DNA from: an uncultured Clostridia bacterium
GTDB lineage: Bacteria; Bacillota; Clostridia; Oscillospirales; Acutalibacteraceae
Assembly (NCBI GenBank): GCA_945983355.1
Contig: CAMFSU010000021.1
Span: 1-35,923 of the forward strand
Length of the DNA stretch: 35,923 nucleotides
Reading direction: 5' to 3'
Positions 1 to 6,574 of the stretch are shown one piece after another. Under the pieces are notes generated by a model, which made no database searches, was not told the DNA's origin, and saw nothing but the letters and a program-made list of their open reading frames with translations. The translations under genes were made by a program, and so were the position numbers. The number at the start of each line of letters is the position of its first letter. Positions within the stretch are counted from its first letter, which is position 1.

Positions 1-536
1 AATATATTGAATTAGTTGAAAAAATGGGACAGGAAATGGCAAACCGTGGTCATTCACTTGTGTTTGGCGGCGGCGGTAACGGTCTGATGGGTGCCGCAGC
101 AAGAGGTGTTAAATCCGGCGGAGGTTACATTTTAGGTGTTATTCCTAAATTCTTCGATGAAGAAAAAGTTGAGGCCATATGTGATTTTTGCGACGAACTT
201 ATACAGCCAGACACAATGCGTCAGCGTAAGCAGTTGATGGAAGATAACGCAGATGCTTTTATCATAGTTCCGGGTGGTATTGGAACATATGAGGAGTTCT
301 TTGAAATCCTAACGCTGAAACAATTATGCCGACACAATAAACCGATTGCACTCTATAATATAATGGGATATTACGATGATATAAATTATGCAATGGAACA
401 AGCTATGAAGAAAAACTTTATTCGTGATAATTGCAAAGAGCTATATTATGTAACGGATAAACTTGATGATTTACTTCGTTATATTGAAACTCCTGTTGAT
501 AAAATAAGAACGGTCAAGGAATTAAAAGATGGCTAA
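1..536 (+). CDS. LOG family protein (TIGR00730 type), 5' truncated by window
   Basis: Rossmann-fold protein of the LOG/YvdD family. Characterised members hydrolyse nucleoside 5'-monophosphates (cytokinin riboside monophosphate phosphoribohydrolase) to base and ribose 5-phosphate in the cytoplasm. Seen here are the nucleotide-binding glycine run FGGGGNGLMG, the TMRQRKQLM segment, and the family signature PGGIGTYEE. The reading frame is open to the first base of the window (first full codon at base 3), so about 10-15 N-terminal residues are missing; an ATG at base 24 is internal to the conserved fold and is not taken as the start. A hairpin terminator follows at 571. The family is certain. The substrate is not, because LOG proteins are often misannotated as lysine decarboxylases. 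Confidence 0.93.
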   Translation, partial: YIELVEKMGQEMANRGHSLVFGGGGNGLMGAAARGVKSGGGYILGVIPKFFDEEKVEAICDFCDELIQPDTMRQRKQLMEDNADAFIIVPGGIGTYEEFFEILTLKQLCRHNKPIALYNIMGYYDDINYAMEQAMKKNFIRDNCKELYYVTDKLDDLLRYIETPVDKIRTVKELKDG

Positions 537-570
537 TTGCCGACCGTTGCTTTCTTAAAGTAATTGATAC

Positions 571-617
571 AGAAAATGAGCACCGCATTATGTGAAGCGA
601 TGCTCATTTTCTTTTTC
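571..617 (+). terminator. Intrinsic terminator after the LOG gene
   Basis: A 12-bp perfect stem (571-582 with 601-612) encloses an 18-nt loop and is followed by a T-rich tract to 617. It lies 35 bases beyond the LOG stop codon. Confidence 0.8.
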
Positions 618-641
618 ATATTCATACATCCTCTGTCAATG

Positions 642-670
642 AAAAAGCGCCGCATTTCTACGACGCCTTT
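642..670 (-). terminator. Intrinsic terminator of the ABC exporter operon
   Basis: Read on the minus strand, GCGTCG (666-661) pairs with CGGCGC (652-647), including one G-U pair, around an 8-nt loop, followed by five T (646-642). It lies just past the 704 stop. Its core closely resembles the terminator at 2991-3018. Confidence 0.7.
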
Positions 671-703
671 GCTTTATAATAAGTTTCTTTTATTGAAGTA
701 GAA

Positions 704-1033
704 CTAAAATATCCCTTTGTTATACTTTATCATTGCCTTAAAACTGATTACCAAACCAACAATGATACCGGCAATAAGGATTCCTGTTCCAATTAATGTG
801 AACATCTCATTGTCAGTATAGAGTGTCACAGCAGATAACCCGCTAAATACAATTATAGCGGCACCGATAATGATGGTTCCAAGACCAACCATCCGGCCAA
901 AAGGAATCCGGTCTTCTTCAGATACTCTGCTTCTGTGATAAGAGTGCAACGATGATATATTGCCTTTCATATTTGAAATACCGAGAACAATACATACAAC
1001 GCCAACCAAAGCCGTTACGATAAATGCAGGCAT
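704..1033 (-). CDS. Small integral membrane protein of the ABC exporter operon
   Basis: A 109-residue hydrophobic protein with three predicted membrane segments (about residues 3-20, 48-68 and 78-100) and a charged loop (HSYHRSRVSEEDR) between the first and second. I do not recognise a named family. It is the last gene of the gntR-ATPase-permease operon, 20 bases after the permease, and has a good ribosome site (AGGAGG, 6 bases before ATG). It may be an accessory membrane subunit of the exporter, which is inferred from position only. Confidence 0.75.
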   Translation of the reverse strand: MPAFIVTALVGVVCIVLGISNMKGNISSLHSYHRSRVSEEDRIPFGRMVGLGTIIIGAAIIVFSGLSAVTLYTDNEMFTLIGTGILIAGIIVGLVISFKAMIKYNKGIF

Positions 1034-1053
1034 AATAATCCTCCTTTTTCTAT

Positions 1054-1683
1054 CTATTGAATTTCTCTTTTCTTGAAAAACACAATCGACAAATACCAGG
1101 AAAGGATATATATGCCGATTCCAGCGACAGCAACCAAAGCTAAAATTAGGTTGGGCTGTATTTCACTCACAAGTTGTCCTCTAAGGATACTTGATGCCAA
1201 AACGCTGGCACCACAGACAAATCCGATCATTACATAATAGGCAGTTCTGCCTTTTTCCACACCGAGCTTGAAAACAAACGGCAGACAAATGGAAGATGTA
1301 AGCGTTGATACAATTAGCATCAATAGCATAAGCACGGCAAAATCCCCTAACTCAAAATTATGTGCAATGAGCATTTTAGCTGCCTGTGCAACTCCCGTAG
1401 CAACTAAAATTGTGATCTGTGAAAGCAATCCGATCAGATATTTACCCGAAACGATCTGTGTTTTTGTGTATGGCAACGTACCGCTGTATTGCATCCAACG
1501 GCTACGTTCATCATAGCCAAGAAGATTGATAGGGATCATACCGCAGAGCAGGCACGGATAAAACACAAAGAACATATTATCATTACTAAATAATGATACT
1601 GCAATGAAGACGACCGCAATAAGAAGATAGGCTCTGCAGTATTTCTTCATCATATACCAATCTTTTAAGAGAAGCCCTTTCAT
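1054..1683 (-). CDS. ABC-2 type transporter permease
   Basis: A 209-residue polytopic membrane protein that begins MKGLLLKDWYMMKKY, the typical amphipathic start of ABC-2 permeases of the ABC2_membrane_5 type (small partners of YtrB/BcrA-like ATPases). About six membrane segments are visible. It starts one base after the ATPase stop, with AAAGGAGG ahead of the ATG, so the two are translationally linked. It should form the membrane channel of an exporter whose substrate is unknown; relatives act in peptide or bacitracin-type resistance or membrane-stress responses. Confidence 0.88.
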   Translation of the reverse strand: MKGLLLKDWYMMKKYCRAYLLIAVVFIAVSLFSNDNMFFVFYPCLLCGMIPINLLGYDERSRWMQYSGTLPYTKTQIVSGKYLIGLLSQITILVATGVAQAAKMLIAHNFELGDFAVLMLLMLIVSTLTSSICLPFVFKLGVEKGRTAYYVMIGFVCGASVLASSILRGQLVSEIQPNLILALVAVAGIGIYILSWYLSIVFFKKREIQ

Positions 1684-1684
1684 T

Positions 1685-2527
1685 TTATCTTGCCTCCTTT
1701 ACCATAAAGACGAACAGTTCCTCAATACTGATAGGACTAACATTAAAGTTTGCAGGCACGGCGCTTCTAAGCACCATTGCTTCGATGCCATACGGGTTTT
1801 CCTTCTTATACTTGATCGCCTCTGCCGGAAGATTTTGTATTTCCTCAGCAGTGCAGTGTATCAAGCCGTACTCGGCAAGCAGTTGATCCTTCTCTTCGCA
1901 AAGCAGCAGCTTTCCTTTATGAAGGAATGCCACATAGTCACACAGCTTCTCAAGGTCGCTGACGATATGGGATGAAATGAGAATGGAGTGGTTTTCATCC
2001 CTCGTAAAGTCGCTGAACATCTCAACCACTTCATCACGAACTACGGGATCAAGTCCTGATGTCGCTTCGTCCAGGATGAGTAGTTTTGCCTTATGAGATA
2101 AAGCTATGGCAATACCCAGCTTCATCTTCATACCACGGGAAAACTCTTTGAACTGCTTTTTGTCCGGTAGTGCAAGTTTCTGTGCCAGGCGAGCATATTC
2201 CGCATCATCCCAATTGCGGAATGTGTTTTTCATCACGTTTCCAACCTGCTTTACCGTAAGGCATTCCGGAATACCGACCTCATCCATAACTACGCCGATA
2301 TCTTCTTTTGTGAGTTCAATACTATCCGTGTTGTCTTTCCCAAGGATAATAATGCTTCCGCTGTCCTTGTGGATCATATCGAGAATGAGCTTTATCGTGG
2401 TGCTTTTGCCGGCACCGTTTTCACCAATAAGGCCCATAATACATCCGCTTGGCAAGGTAAGGTTCAAATTGTCCAGCGTGAAGCCGGGATATGATTTTGT
2501 TAGGTTTTTAATTTCAAGTGCGTTCAT
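1685..2527 (-). CDS. ABC transporter ATP-binding protein
   Basis: A 280-residue cytoplasmic ATPase of a drug/peptide-export type ABC system. It shows Walker A (GENGAGKST, about residues 36-44), a divergent signature motif FSRGMKMKL where LSGGQ is usual, and Walker B with the D-loop (LLILDEATSGLDP). The variant signature is common in the GntR-associated YtrB-like group. The ATG overlaps the gntR stop by four bases (ATGA), so the operon runs regulator, ATPase, permease, small membrane protein. The residues after the nucleotide domain (about 215-280) form the usual C-terminal extension. Confidence 0.93.
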   Translation of the reverse strand: MNALEIKNLTKSYPGFTLDNLNLTLPSGCIMGLIGENGAGKSTTIKLILDMIHKDSGSIIILGKDNTDSIELTKEDIGVVMDEVGIPECLTVKQVGNVMKNTFRNWDDAEYARLAQKLALPDKKQFKEFSRGMKMKLGIAIALSHKAKLLILDEATSGLDPVVRDEVVEMFSDFTRDENHSILISSHIVSDLEKLCDYVAFLHKGKLLLCEEKDQLLAEYGLIHCTAEEIQNLPAEAIKYKKENPYGIEAMVLRSAVPANFNVSPISIEELFVFMVKEAR

Positions 2528-2901
2528 CCTTGTTCCTCCATACTGAAATTAACCATTTCAATAATATCTTTTTTGCTCAAATTACAGGAAGCAGCGAGTC
2601 TAACGATCTCGTCTATATGTTCTTCAATCTTCTTCAGATTCTCTTCCCGCAGCAGCTCCACATTCTTTGAGGCAACATAGCACCCTTTGCCGGGAAGCGT
2701 ATAGATAAAGCCATCCTTTTCAAGTTCCTCATATGCTCGTTTCGTGGTAATAAAGCTGATACGAAGGTCTTTCGCCAAACCACGAATGGACGGTAGCATT
2801 TCATCTTCTCGGAGTACTCCGCTGATAATCTGGCTTTTGATCTGAGAATATATCTGGTCATAGATCGGTGCCCCGCTTTTGTTGTCAATCAGTATGTTCA
2901 C
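2524..2901 (-). CDS. GntR-family transcriptional regulator, YtrA subfamily
   Basis: A 125-residue repressor. The N-terminal winged helix-turn-helix (about residues 10-75) has the GntR pattern PIYDQIYSQIKSQIISG, LPSIRGLAKDLRIS and TTKRAYEELEKDGFI. The short, mostly helical C-terminus (about 50 residues, no ligand domain) places it in the YtrA subfamily, whose members repress adjacent ABC transporter genes. It starts at GTG (2901) with AGAGGTGA upstream. A consensus sigma-A promoter and a palindrome overlapping it lie just ahead, so autorepression of the whole operon is likely (inference). Confidence 0.92.
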   Translation of the reverse strand: MNILIDNKSGAPIYDQIYSQIKSQIISGVLREDEMLPSIRGLAKDLRISFITTKRAYEELEKDGFIYTLPGKGCYVASKNVELLREENLKKIEEHIDEIVRLAASCNLSKKDIIEMVNFSMEEQG

Positions 2902-2919
2902 GCCATCACCTCTGTTTAT

Positions 2920-2944
2920 ACTGTGTATATCTATTATATACAGT
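2920..2944. promoter_or_regulatory. Probable GntR/YtrA operator
   Basis: An inverted repeat of two 10-bp arms, ACTGTGTATA and TATATACAGT, with one mismatch and a 5-bp spacer. It covers the -10 element of the gntR promoter and fits YtrA-type operators in position and form. Confidence 0.65.
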
Positions 2945-2961
2945 TATTGTATGTATGTCAA
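2933..2961 (-). promoter_or_regulatory. Sigma-A promoter of the gntR-ABC operon
   Basis: On the minus strand there is a perfect TTGACA (2961-2956), a 17-bp spacer and a perfect TATAAT (2938-2933), about 30 bases upstream of the GTG start. Such a strong promoter normally needs tight repression, which agrees with the overlapping palindrome. Confidence 0.85.
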
Positions 2962-2990
2962 GAACTACTATAAAAGTTCACAGAAAAGTC

Positions 2991-3018
2991 AAAGGTGCCG
3001 CATTGCTACGACACCTTT
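2991..3018 (-). terminator. Terminator after the XRE-desulfoferrodoxin gene
   Basis: AAAGGTGCCG (2991-3000) pairs with CGACACCTTT (3009-3018) over 10 bp with one G-U pair and an 8-nt loop. It lies 16 bases past the stop of the minus-strand regulator. The T-tract beyond it is interrupted. The central sequence is shared with the terminator at 642-670. Confidence 0.65.
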
Positions 3019-3033
3019 ATATAAATTTTTCTC

Positions 3034-3618
3034 TTATATTTTTTGTTTCATCAAACCGTGTTTGTTGCAATAGATATAGAGATTCCCACTGCCACGAATG
3101 TTTAATCGTGTTTCAGCATTGCCTTCGGGATAGAATTTTACGAATTGCACTCTGTCTGATGTTAAATAGGCTACAAAAGAAATATAATGCTCTTTTGTCA
3201 TATCGTGATTAACTGTGATAAAGTGTTCATCTTCTACTTTTTCTATAGTTATTTGGTGGTTCTCGTCCAATTCCTCCGCCTCAAGAGGCGGTAAGGTAAT
3301 TCCGTGGCAGCTTATAACTGCATCTCCCACCGAACGGACAATATTATTACAAACAGGGCAAACATAGAATTTCGAGCGCAATATATTGGACGATATATTT
3401 TTATTGATAACGGTATCACCAGTCATCAATTCCATCACCGAAACAGATAAAGCATTGGCAAGCGGTTCGATCAAACTAATATCGGGCAGACCCTTTGCGG
3501 TTTCCCATTTAGATACTGCTTTACTGCTCACACCAAGAACCTCTGCAAGTTCTGTTTGGGTGAGTCCTTTTTTCTCTCGTAAAGTTTTTATTGTTATACC
3601 GGTTACGTATGTATCCAT
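3034..3618 (-). CDS. XRE regulator fused to a desulfoferrodoxin/superoxide-reductase domain
   Basis: A 194-residue two-part protein. Residues 8-62 are an XRE helix-turn-helix (TIKTLREKKGLTQTELAEVLGVSSKAVSKWE). Residues 84-112 look like a desulforedoxin-type metal knot with C87, C90, C104 and H105, where the family normally has four cysteines (CxxC...CC). Residues 118-192 match superoxide reductase. The five iron ligands of that fold are all present: H121, H138 and H144 (HDMTKEHYI), and C184 and H187 (CNKHGL), with the expected spacings of 6 between the middle histidines and 3 between Cys and His. This suggests a DNA-binding protein that senses superoxide or redox state through a mononuclear iron centre (inference). 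It has its own promoter and AAGGAG site, and is divergent from the GNAT gene at 3896. Confidence 0.87.
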   Translation of the reverse strand: MDTYVTGITIKTLREKKGLTQTELAEVLGVSSKAVSKWETAKGLPDISLIEPLANALSVSVMELMTGDTVINKNISSNILRSKFYVCPVCNNIVRSVGDAVISCHGITLPPLEAEELDENHQITIEKVEDEHFITVNHDMTKEHYISFVAYLTSDRVQFVKFYPEGNAETRLNIRGSGNLYIYCNKHGLMKQKI

Positions 3619-3643
3619 TTATGTCACACTCCTTTATATGAAC

Positions 3644-3672
3644 ATTATAATACGCAGTAATAAATATCACAA
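3644..3672 (-). promoter_or_regulatory. Promoter of the XRE-desulfoferrodoxin gene
   Basis: On the minus strand TTGTGA (3672-3667), a 17-bp spacer and a perfect TATAAT (3649-3644), about 26 bases upstream of the ATG at 3618. Confidence 0.7.
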
Positions 3673-3712
3673 CCTACGTTGCGTTGAAACCCCTTGCCGA
3701 AGATACACAGGG

Positions 3713-3741
3713 TTGCAATATTACCCCATTTGTAGTAAAAT
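3713..3741 (+). promoter_or_regulatory. Possible promoter of the GNAT gene
   Basis: TTGCAA, a 17-bp spacer and TAAAAT on the plus strand. If used, it gives a leader of about 150 bases before the ATG at 3896 that contains the hairpin at 3823-3854. The rest of the 277-base gap between the divergent genes holds the minus-strand promoter at 3644-3672. Confidence 0.45.
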
Positions 3742-3822
3742 AAACTTACGGTGAAAGCCGAATTTAATTTTTGGAGAATGCTGTTTGAAAAGAAACAACA
3801 CCTTGGAGATTGTAGCATAACC

Positions 3823-3854
3823 GAGAGGTTTGCTATGATTCCGCAAAACCTCTC
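3823..3854 (+). other. Leader hairpin upstream of the GNAT gene
   Basis: GAGAGGTTTGC (3823-3833) pairs with GCAAAACCTCTC (3843-3854) with one bulged base and a 9-nt loop. There is no T-tract after it, so it is not a simple terminator. It lies about 40 bases before the GNAT start and could be a control structure in the leader or a protein-binding site. Confidence 0.5.
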
Positions 3855-3895
3855 ATAAGATTGCTTCGTCACAATATATTGGAGGTAAAATTAAA

Positions 3896-4549
3896 ATGAA
3901 CAATTTGACGATACGTTTGGAAACAGAAAAAGACTACAGAGCAGTAGAAGAACTTACCCGTGAGGCGTTTTGGAACGTCTATAAACCCGGTGCAGACGAA
4001 CATTATTACGTACATCAGATGCGAAATCACCCCGACTTCATACCTGAACTTGCATTTGTGCTTGAACTTGACGGCAAGATTGTCGGCAACATTATGTACA
4101 CGAGGGCTTGGCTTGAAGATGAGAATGGTGAGCGCAAGGAGATCCTCTCTTTTGGACCGCTTTGCGTTGCTCCTGAGTATCAGAGGCAGAAACTCGGCAA
4201 AATGCTGATTGAGCATTCCTTTGAGGTAGCTCGCAAGATGGGCTATGATGTCAACATTAACTTCGGCAATCCGGGTAACTATGTCAGCCGTGGGTTCGTG
4301 AGCTGTAAAAAGAAGAATGTAAATTTTGTAGTGGACGGTAACTTCCCAACAGCACTTCTTGTCTGTGAACTTATTCCCGGTGCGCTTGACGGCAAAAAAT
4401 GGATGTATATCCCCAGTACCGCCGCCGATTGCTGTGAGGATACCGCCGCAGCCCAGGCATTCGACGCCACTTTCCCACCAAAGGAAAAGAAGTGGATGCC
4501 GAGTCAAGAGGAGTTCTATATCTATAGCCATTCTTCGGTAGTCCGATAA
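3896..4549 (+). CDS. GNAT family N-acetyltransferase (YhbS-like)
   Basis: A 217-residue cytoplasmic acetyltransferase of the COG3153 (YhbS) type. The acetyl-CoA pocket motif is seen as VAPEYQRQKLGKML (91-104), in which the usual Q-x-x-G-x-G has lysine in place of the first glycine (Q96, K99, G101). The preceding strand LSFGPLCVAP and following NINFGNPGNYVSRGF are typical of the group. The C-terminal third (150-217) is an extra domain with YIYSHSS at the end. The start is fixed by TTGGAGG 11 bases ahead. It is divergent from the redox-type regulator at 3034-3618, which may control it (inference). The substrate is unknown. Confidence 0.9.
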   Translation: MNNLTIRLETEKDYRAVEELTREAFWNVYKPGADEHYYVHQMRNHPDFIPELAFVLELDGKIVGNIMYTRAWLEDENGERKEILSFGPLCVAPEYQRQKLGKMLIEHSFEVARKMGYDVNINFGNPGNYVSRGFVSCKKKNVNFVVDGNFPTALLVCELIPGALDGKKWMYIPSTAADCCEDTAAAQAFDATFPPKEKKWMPSQEEFYIYSHSSVVR

Positions 4550-4561
4550 ACGTAAAAAACG

Positions 4562-4594
4562 CCGCTGAGGAGTTTCGATTCCTCAGCGGTTGCT
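4562..4594. terminator. Shared terminator between convergent genes
   Basis: A perfect 10-bp stem (CCGCTGAGGA at 4562-4571 with 4580-4589) and an 8-nt loop, with A-rich sequence on the left and T-rich on the right. It serves the GNAT gene on the plus strand and the XRE/zinc-ribbon gene on the minus strand. Confidence 0.8.
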
Positions 4595-5359
4595 TTATCT
4601 TTTCTTATAAATTACAAGTTCAGGATTTTCGCCGTTTTCTTCATAGGTACAAACAAGTAAGAAATCCATATTTGCGGCGATACCGAAACAGCGATCACCG
4701 CCGAATTCACATTCAAGCTGATTGCCGAGATATGTTGCATTATCATCAAGAAATTTGACGGTTTGACCGTTTGGGAGGCGGTATTCAAGGTTAATGTATC
4801 CGCCCACGAGCGCATTAAGTTTTTCAACCTTTGGCATTCCTTCAATATGTAACTCATTAAATTCATTGATAAGTTGTTGCTTGAATTCTTCAAACTTTTC
4901 TGCCCCGCCGAGGTATTTATACTGTTTCCAATAATCAAGTTTAGGTAACATATCCTTCATATACGCACGAGCCTGCTCAGAAGAAAAGTGCTCATTTGCC
5001 ATATTCTGCACGCAGACCTCTATTAAATCGTCCATATTATGATACATATATTCACCGTCTGCATAGCACCATTTGCAGTATTCTTCATTGAAAAAGCCGT
5101 CTTTTTCGCGACTTGTATTTGAATCTTCAAGAGGCATACCGCAACATTGACAAATTAGTTTTTGCGGAGAGCCGAGAAGCGTGTTGATAGATACATCAAA
5201 TAGTTTTGATAACAGTTTTAATGTTTCGGTATTCGGCGTAGTTTCACCGTTTTCCCAACGAGAAACCGCCTGACGGGTTACGAATACTTTTTCCGCAAGT
5301 TCGTCTTGCGACATTCCTTTTTTAGTTCTCAGTTCGAGAATAATATCTTTAGTTTCCAT
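4595..5359 (-). CDS. XRE regulator with putative zinc-ribbon domain
   Basis: A 254-residue protein. Residues 5-60 form an XRE helix-turn-helix (MSQDELAEKVFVTRQAVSRWE). Residues 68-165 match the putative zinc ribbon PF12674, with metal pairs C70/C73 (CQCCGMPL) and C95/C98 (YCKWCY), a following acidic helix DDLIEVCVQN, and LPKLDYWKQ. Residues 180-254 are a beta-rich C-terminal domain I cannot name. Fusions of this HTH with the zinc ribbon are common in Clostridia, but target genes are not known. It has its own promoter (5381-5409) and a GAGGTGAT ribosome site. Confidence 0.88.
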   Translation of the reverse strand: METKDIILELRTKKGMSQDELAEKVFVTRQAVSRWENGETTPNTETLKLLSKLFDVSINTLLGSPQKLICQCCGMPLEDSNTSREKDGFFNEEYCKWCYADGEYMYHNMDDLIEVCVQNMANEHFSSEQARAYMKDMLPKLDYWKQYKYLGGAEKFEEFKQQLINEFNELHIEGMPKVEKLNALVGGYINLEYRLPNGQTVKFLDDNATYLGNQLECEFGGDRCFGIAANMDFLLVCTYEENGENPELVIYKKR

Positions 5360-5380
5360 AAATTATCACCTCGCATTTAT

Positions 5381-5409
5381 TATACTGTGGTCCATAATCA
5401 TAAACAAGC
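5381..5409 (-). promoter_or_regulatory. Promoter of the XRE/zinc-ribbon gene
   Basis: On the minus strand TTGTTT (5409-5404), a 17-bp spacer and a perfect TATAAT (5386-5381), about 20 bases upstream of the start codon. Confidence 0.6.
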
Positions 5410-5438
5410 AACTCGCTGTTGCTGTCAGAATAAAACGC

Positions 5439-5753
5439 TCATCTGTTTTTCTTTGGTGCAGGTAGTTCATCATACATTGCATCAAATAGTTTGGTTAGAA
5501 ATTCTTTGCTGTCAACATTATCTACCAAGAGCATTTCTTTTGCTCCCTCATAGGGTAATTCATAGGTTGCATTCGGCATAAGAGAAATTGCAGATTTAAC
5601 AGGTTTAACAAGTAATCTGTCATCATATATACCACCAACTATTTTTCCACGATAATAGATTATGTACTCGCCCATCATTGCTCTGTATGTTATTCCATCC
5701 AACTCAGAGAGTTGTTCTAATATAAAATACAAATATTCTTTACTTGAAGCCAT
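5439..5753 (-). CDS. TfoX/Sxy N-terminal-domain protein
   Basis: A 104-residue protein made only of the TfoX N-terminal domain (PF04993). It has the start ASSKEYLYFILEQLSELDGITYRAMMGEYIIYY (F/Y-R-x-M-x-G pattern), then GKIVGGIYDDRLLVKP and AKEMLLVD. TfoX/Sxy of gamma-proteobacteria controls competence. Stand-alone N-domain proteins in Firmicutes have no proven role, so no competence role is claimed. The ATG at 5753 is chosen because GGAGG lies 5 bases before it; a TTG five codons upstream (5768) would place that site inside the gene. It follows the DUF5131 gene by 23 bases and is probably cotranscribed. Confidence 0.86.
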   Translation of the reverse strand: MASSKEYLYFILEQLSELDGITYRAMMGEYIIYYRGKIVGGIYDDRLLVKPVKSAISLMPNATYELPYEGAKEMLLVDNVDSKEFLTKLFDAMYDELPAPKKNR

Positions 5754-5776
5754 AATTGCCTCCGTCAAATTTTTAT

Positions 5777-6493
5777 TTATCTATGTGCTTTAAAATCGAT
5801 TCCTGCTTTTCTTGCTTGACTGCATAAGTCCTTTGTCTGCAAATTATATTCCTTGCCATCTTTGATAAAATACGTTCCGCATTGTCTGAATTCAAAGGAC
5901 ACATTTTTACGGACACATTGTTCTCTGATATCAAGTGCCCATGAATAATCAAACGATCTTGCATTCGTATCCGACTCACCGCCGACTACTACGAGTTCAA
6001 CACCGTCAAGATATGGTTCAATGTTTATTCTTTCAAGCAACGGTTGGGCGGTAATACATTTGTGCTTTATCGGTAGTGACCGAAAGACCGACAATTTTTT
6101 ATCTGCATTCTTTTGATTTTCAATGGTGCAACACACAACAACATTCTCATATCCATCGCCCCAATCGTCAGGAATGCAATCTACAAACCTTTCAATTCGT
6201 TTGGTTAGAAAAAGGAATGTACAGTCCTGTCGCTCTTTTATCATAGACCAACATTCCAGTCGCCACTTATCTGCTTCTTCTATTAAAAAATCTGTTGAAA
6301 AGCAAAGATATACTATCCCTGCTTTCATTTTGTAATTCCCGTTTTTTAACCTCTCGGTTGGTTTATAAAAATCTTTTGTTTTGACAATGTCGTTTGTGTT
6401 AACACCTCGTTTAGCATCGCCTTTATGGATATAGCAATGCAAACATCCGTCACTACATTTTTTACAACCTCGCCATGGATTCCACATAGCCAT
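5777..6493 (-). CDS. DUF5131 (phage Gp37/Gp68) family protein
   Basis: A 238-residue protein of PF07505. The N-terminal cluster WNPWRGCKKCSDGCLHCY supplies C10, C13, C17 and C20, a radical-SAM-like iron-sulfur site. The family features FLTKR, VVVGGES and the C-terminal FRQCGTYF (GGES followed by the QWG-like segment) are all present. Family members often pair with a three-Cys-motif partner protein (TcmP); none is adjacent here. The biochemical role is unknown. The ATG at 6493 is preferred over 6559: GGAG lies 11 bases ahead, and a TATAAT at 6535-6530 lies between the two candidates. The phage name is historical and does not imply a prophage. Confidence 0.87.
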   Translation of the reverse strand: MAMWNPWRGCKKCSDGCLHCYIHKGDAKRGVNTNDIVKTKDFYKPTERLKNGNYKMKAGIVYLCFSTDFLIEEADKWRLECWSMIKERQDCTFLFLTKRIERFVDCIPDDWGDGYENVVVCCTIENQKNADKKLSVFRSLPIKHKCITAQPLLERINIEPYLDGVELVVVGGESDTNARSFDYSWALDIREQCVRKNVSFEFRQCGTYFIKDGKEYNLQTKDLCSQARKAGIDFKAHR

Positions 6494-6529
6494 AATAAAT
6501 ATTTCTCCAAATTCTTGATTTGCGAATTC

Positions 6530-6535
6530 ATTATA
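6530..6535 (-). promoter_or_regulatory. -10 element upstream of the DUF5131 gene
   Basis: A perfect TATAAT on the minus strand 36 bases ahead of the ATG at 6493. No convincing -35 lies at the right distance. Confidence 0.35.
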
Positions 6536-6574
6536 CCACAACATAATATGAAACGCCACTATATTAAATAAAAA

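Noticed and set aside
2106-2546. Open frame of 146 codons on the plus strand
   Set aside because: It is antisense to the ABC ATPase and gntR, with no family match and low-complexity composition typical of a shadow frame.
3869-4531. Open frame of 220 codons on the minus strand
   Set aside because: It lies opposite the well-supported GNAT gene, has no recognisable domain or ribosome site, and overlaps the shared terminator region poorly.
5777-6559. Prophage remnant, from the phage Gp37/Gp68 family name
   Set aside because: No other phage genes, integrase or attachment repeats are nearby; the family is widespread in bacterial chromosomes.
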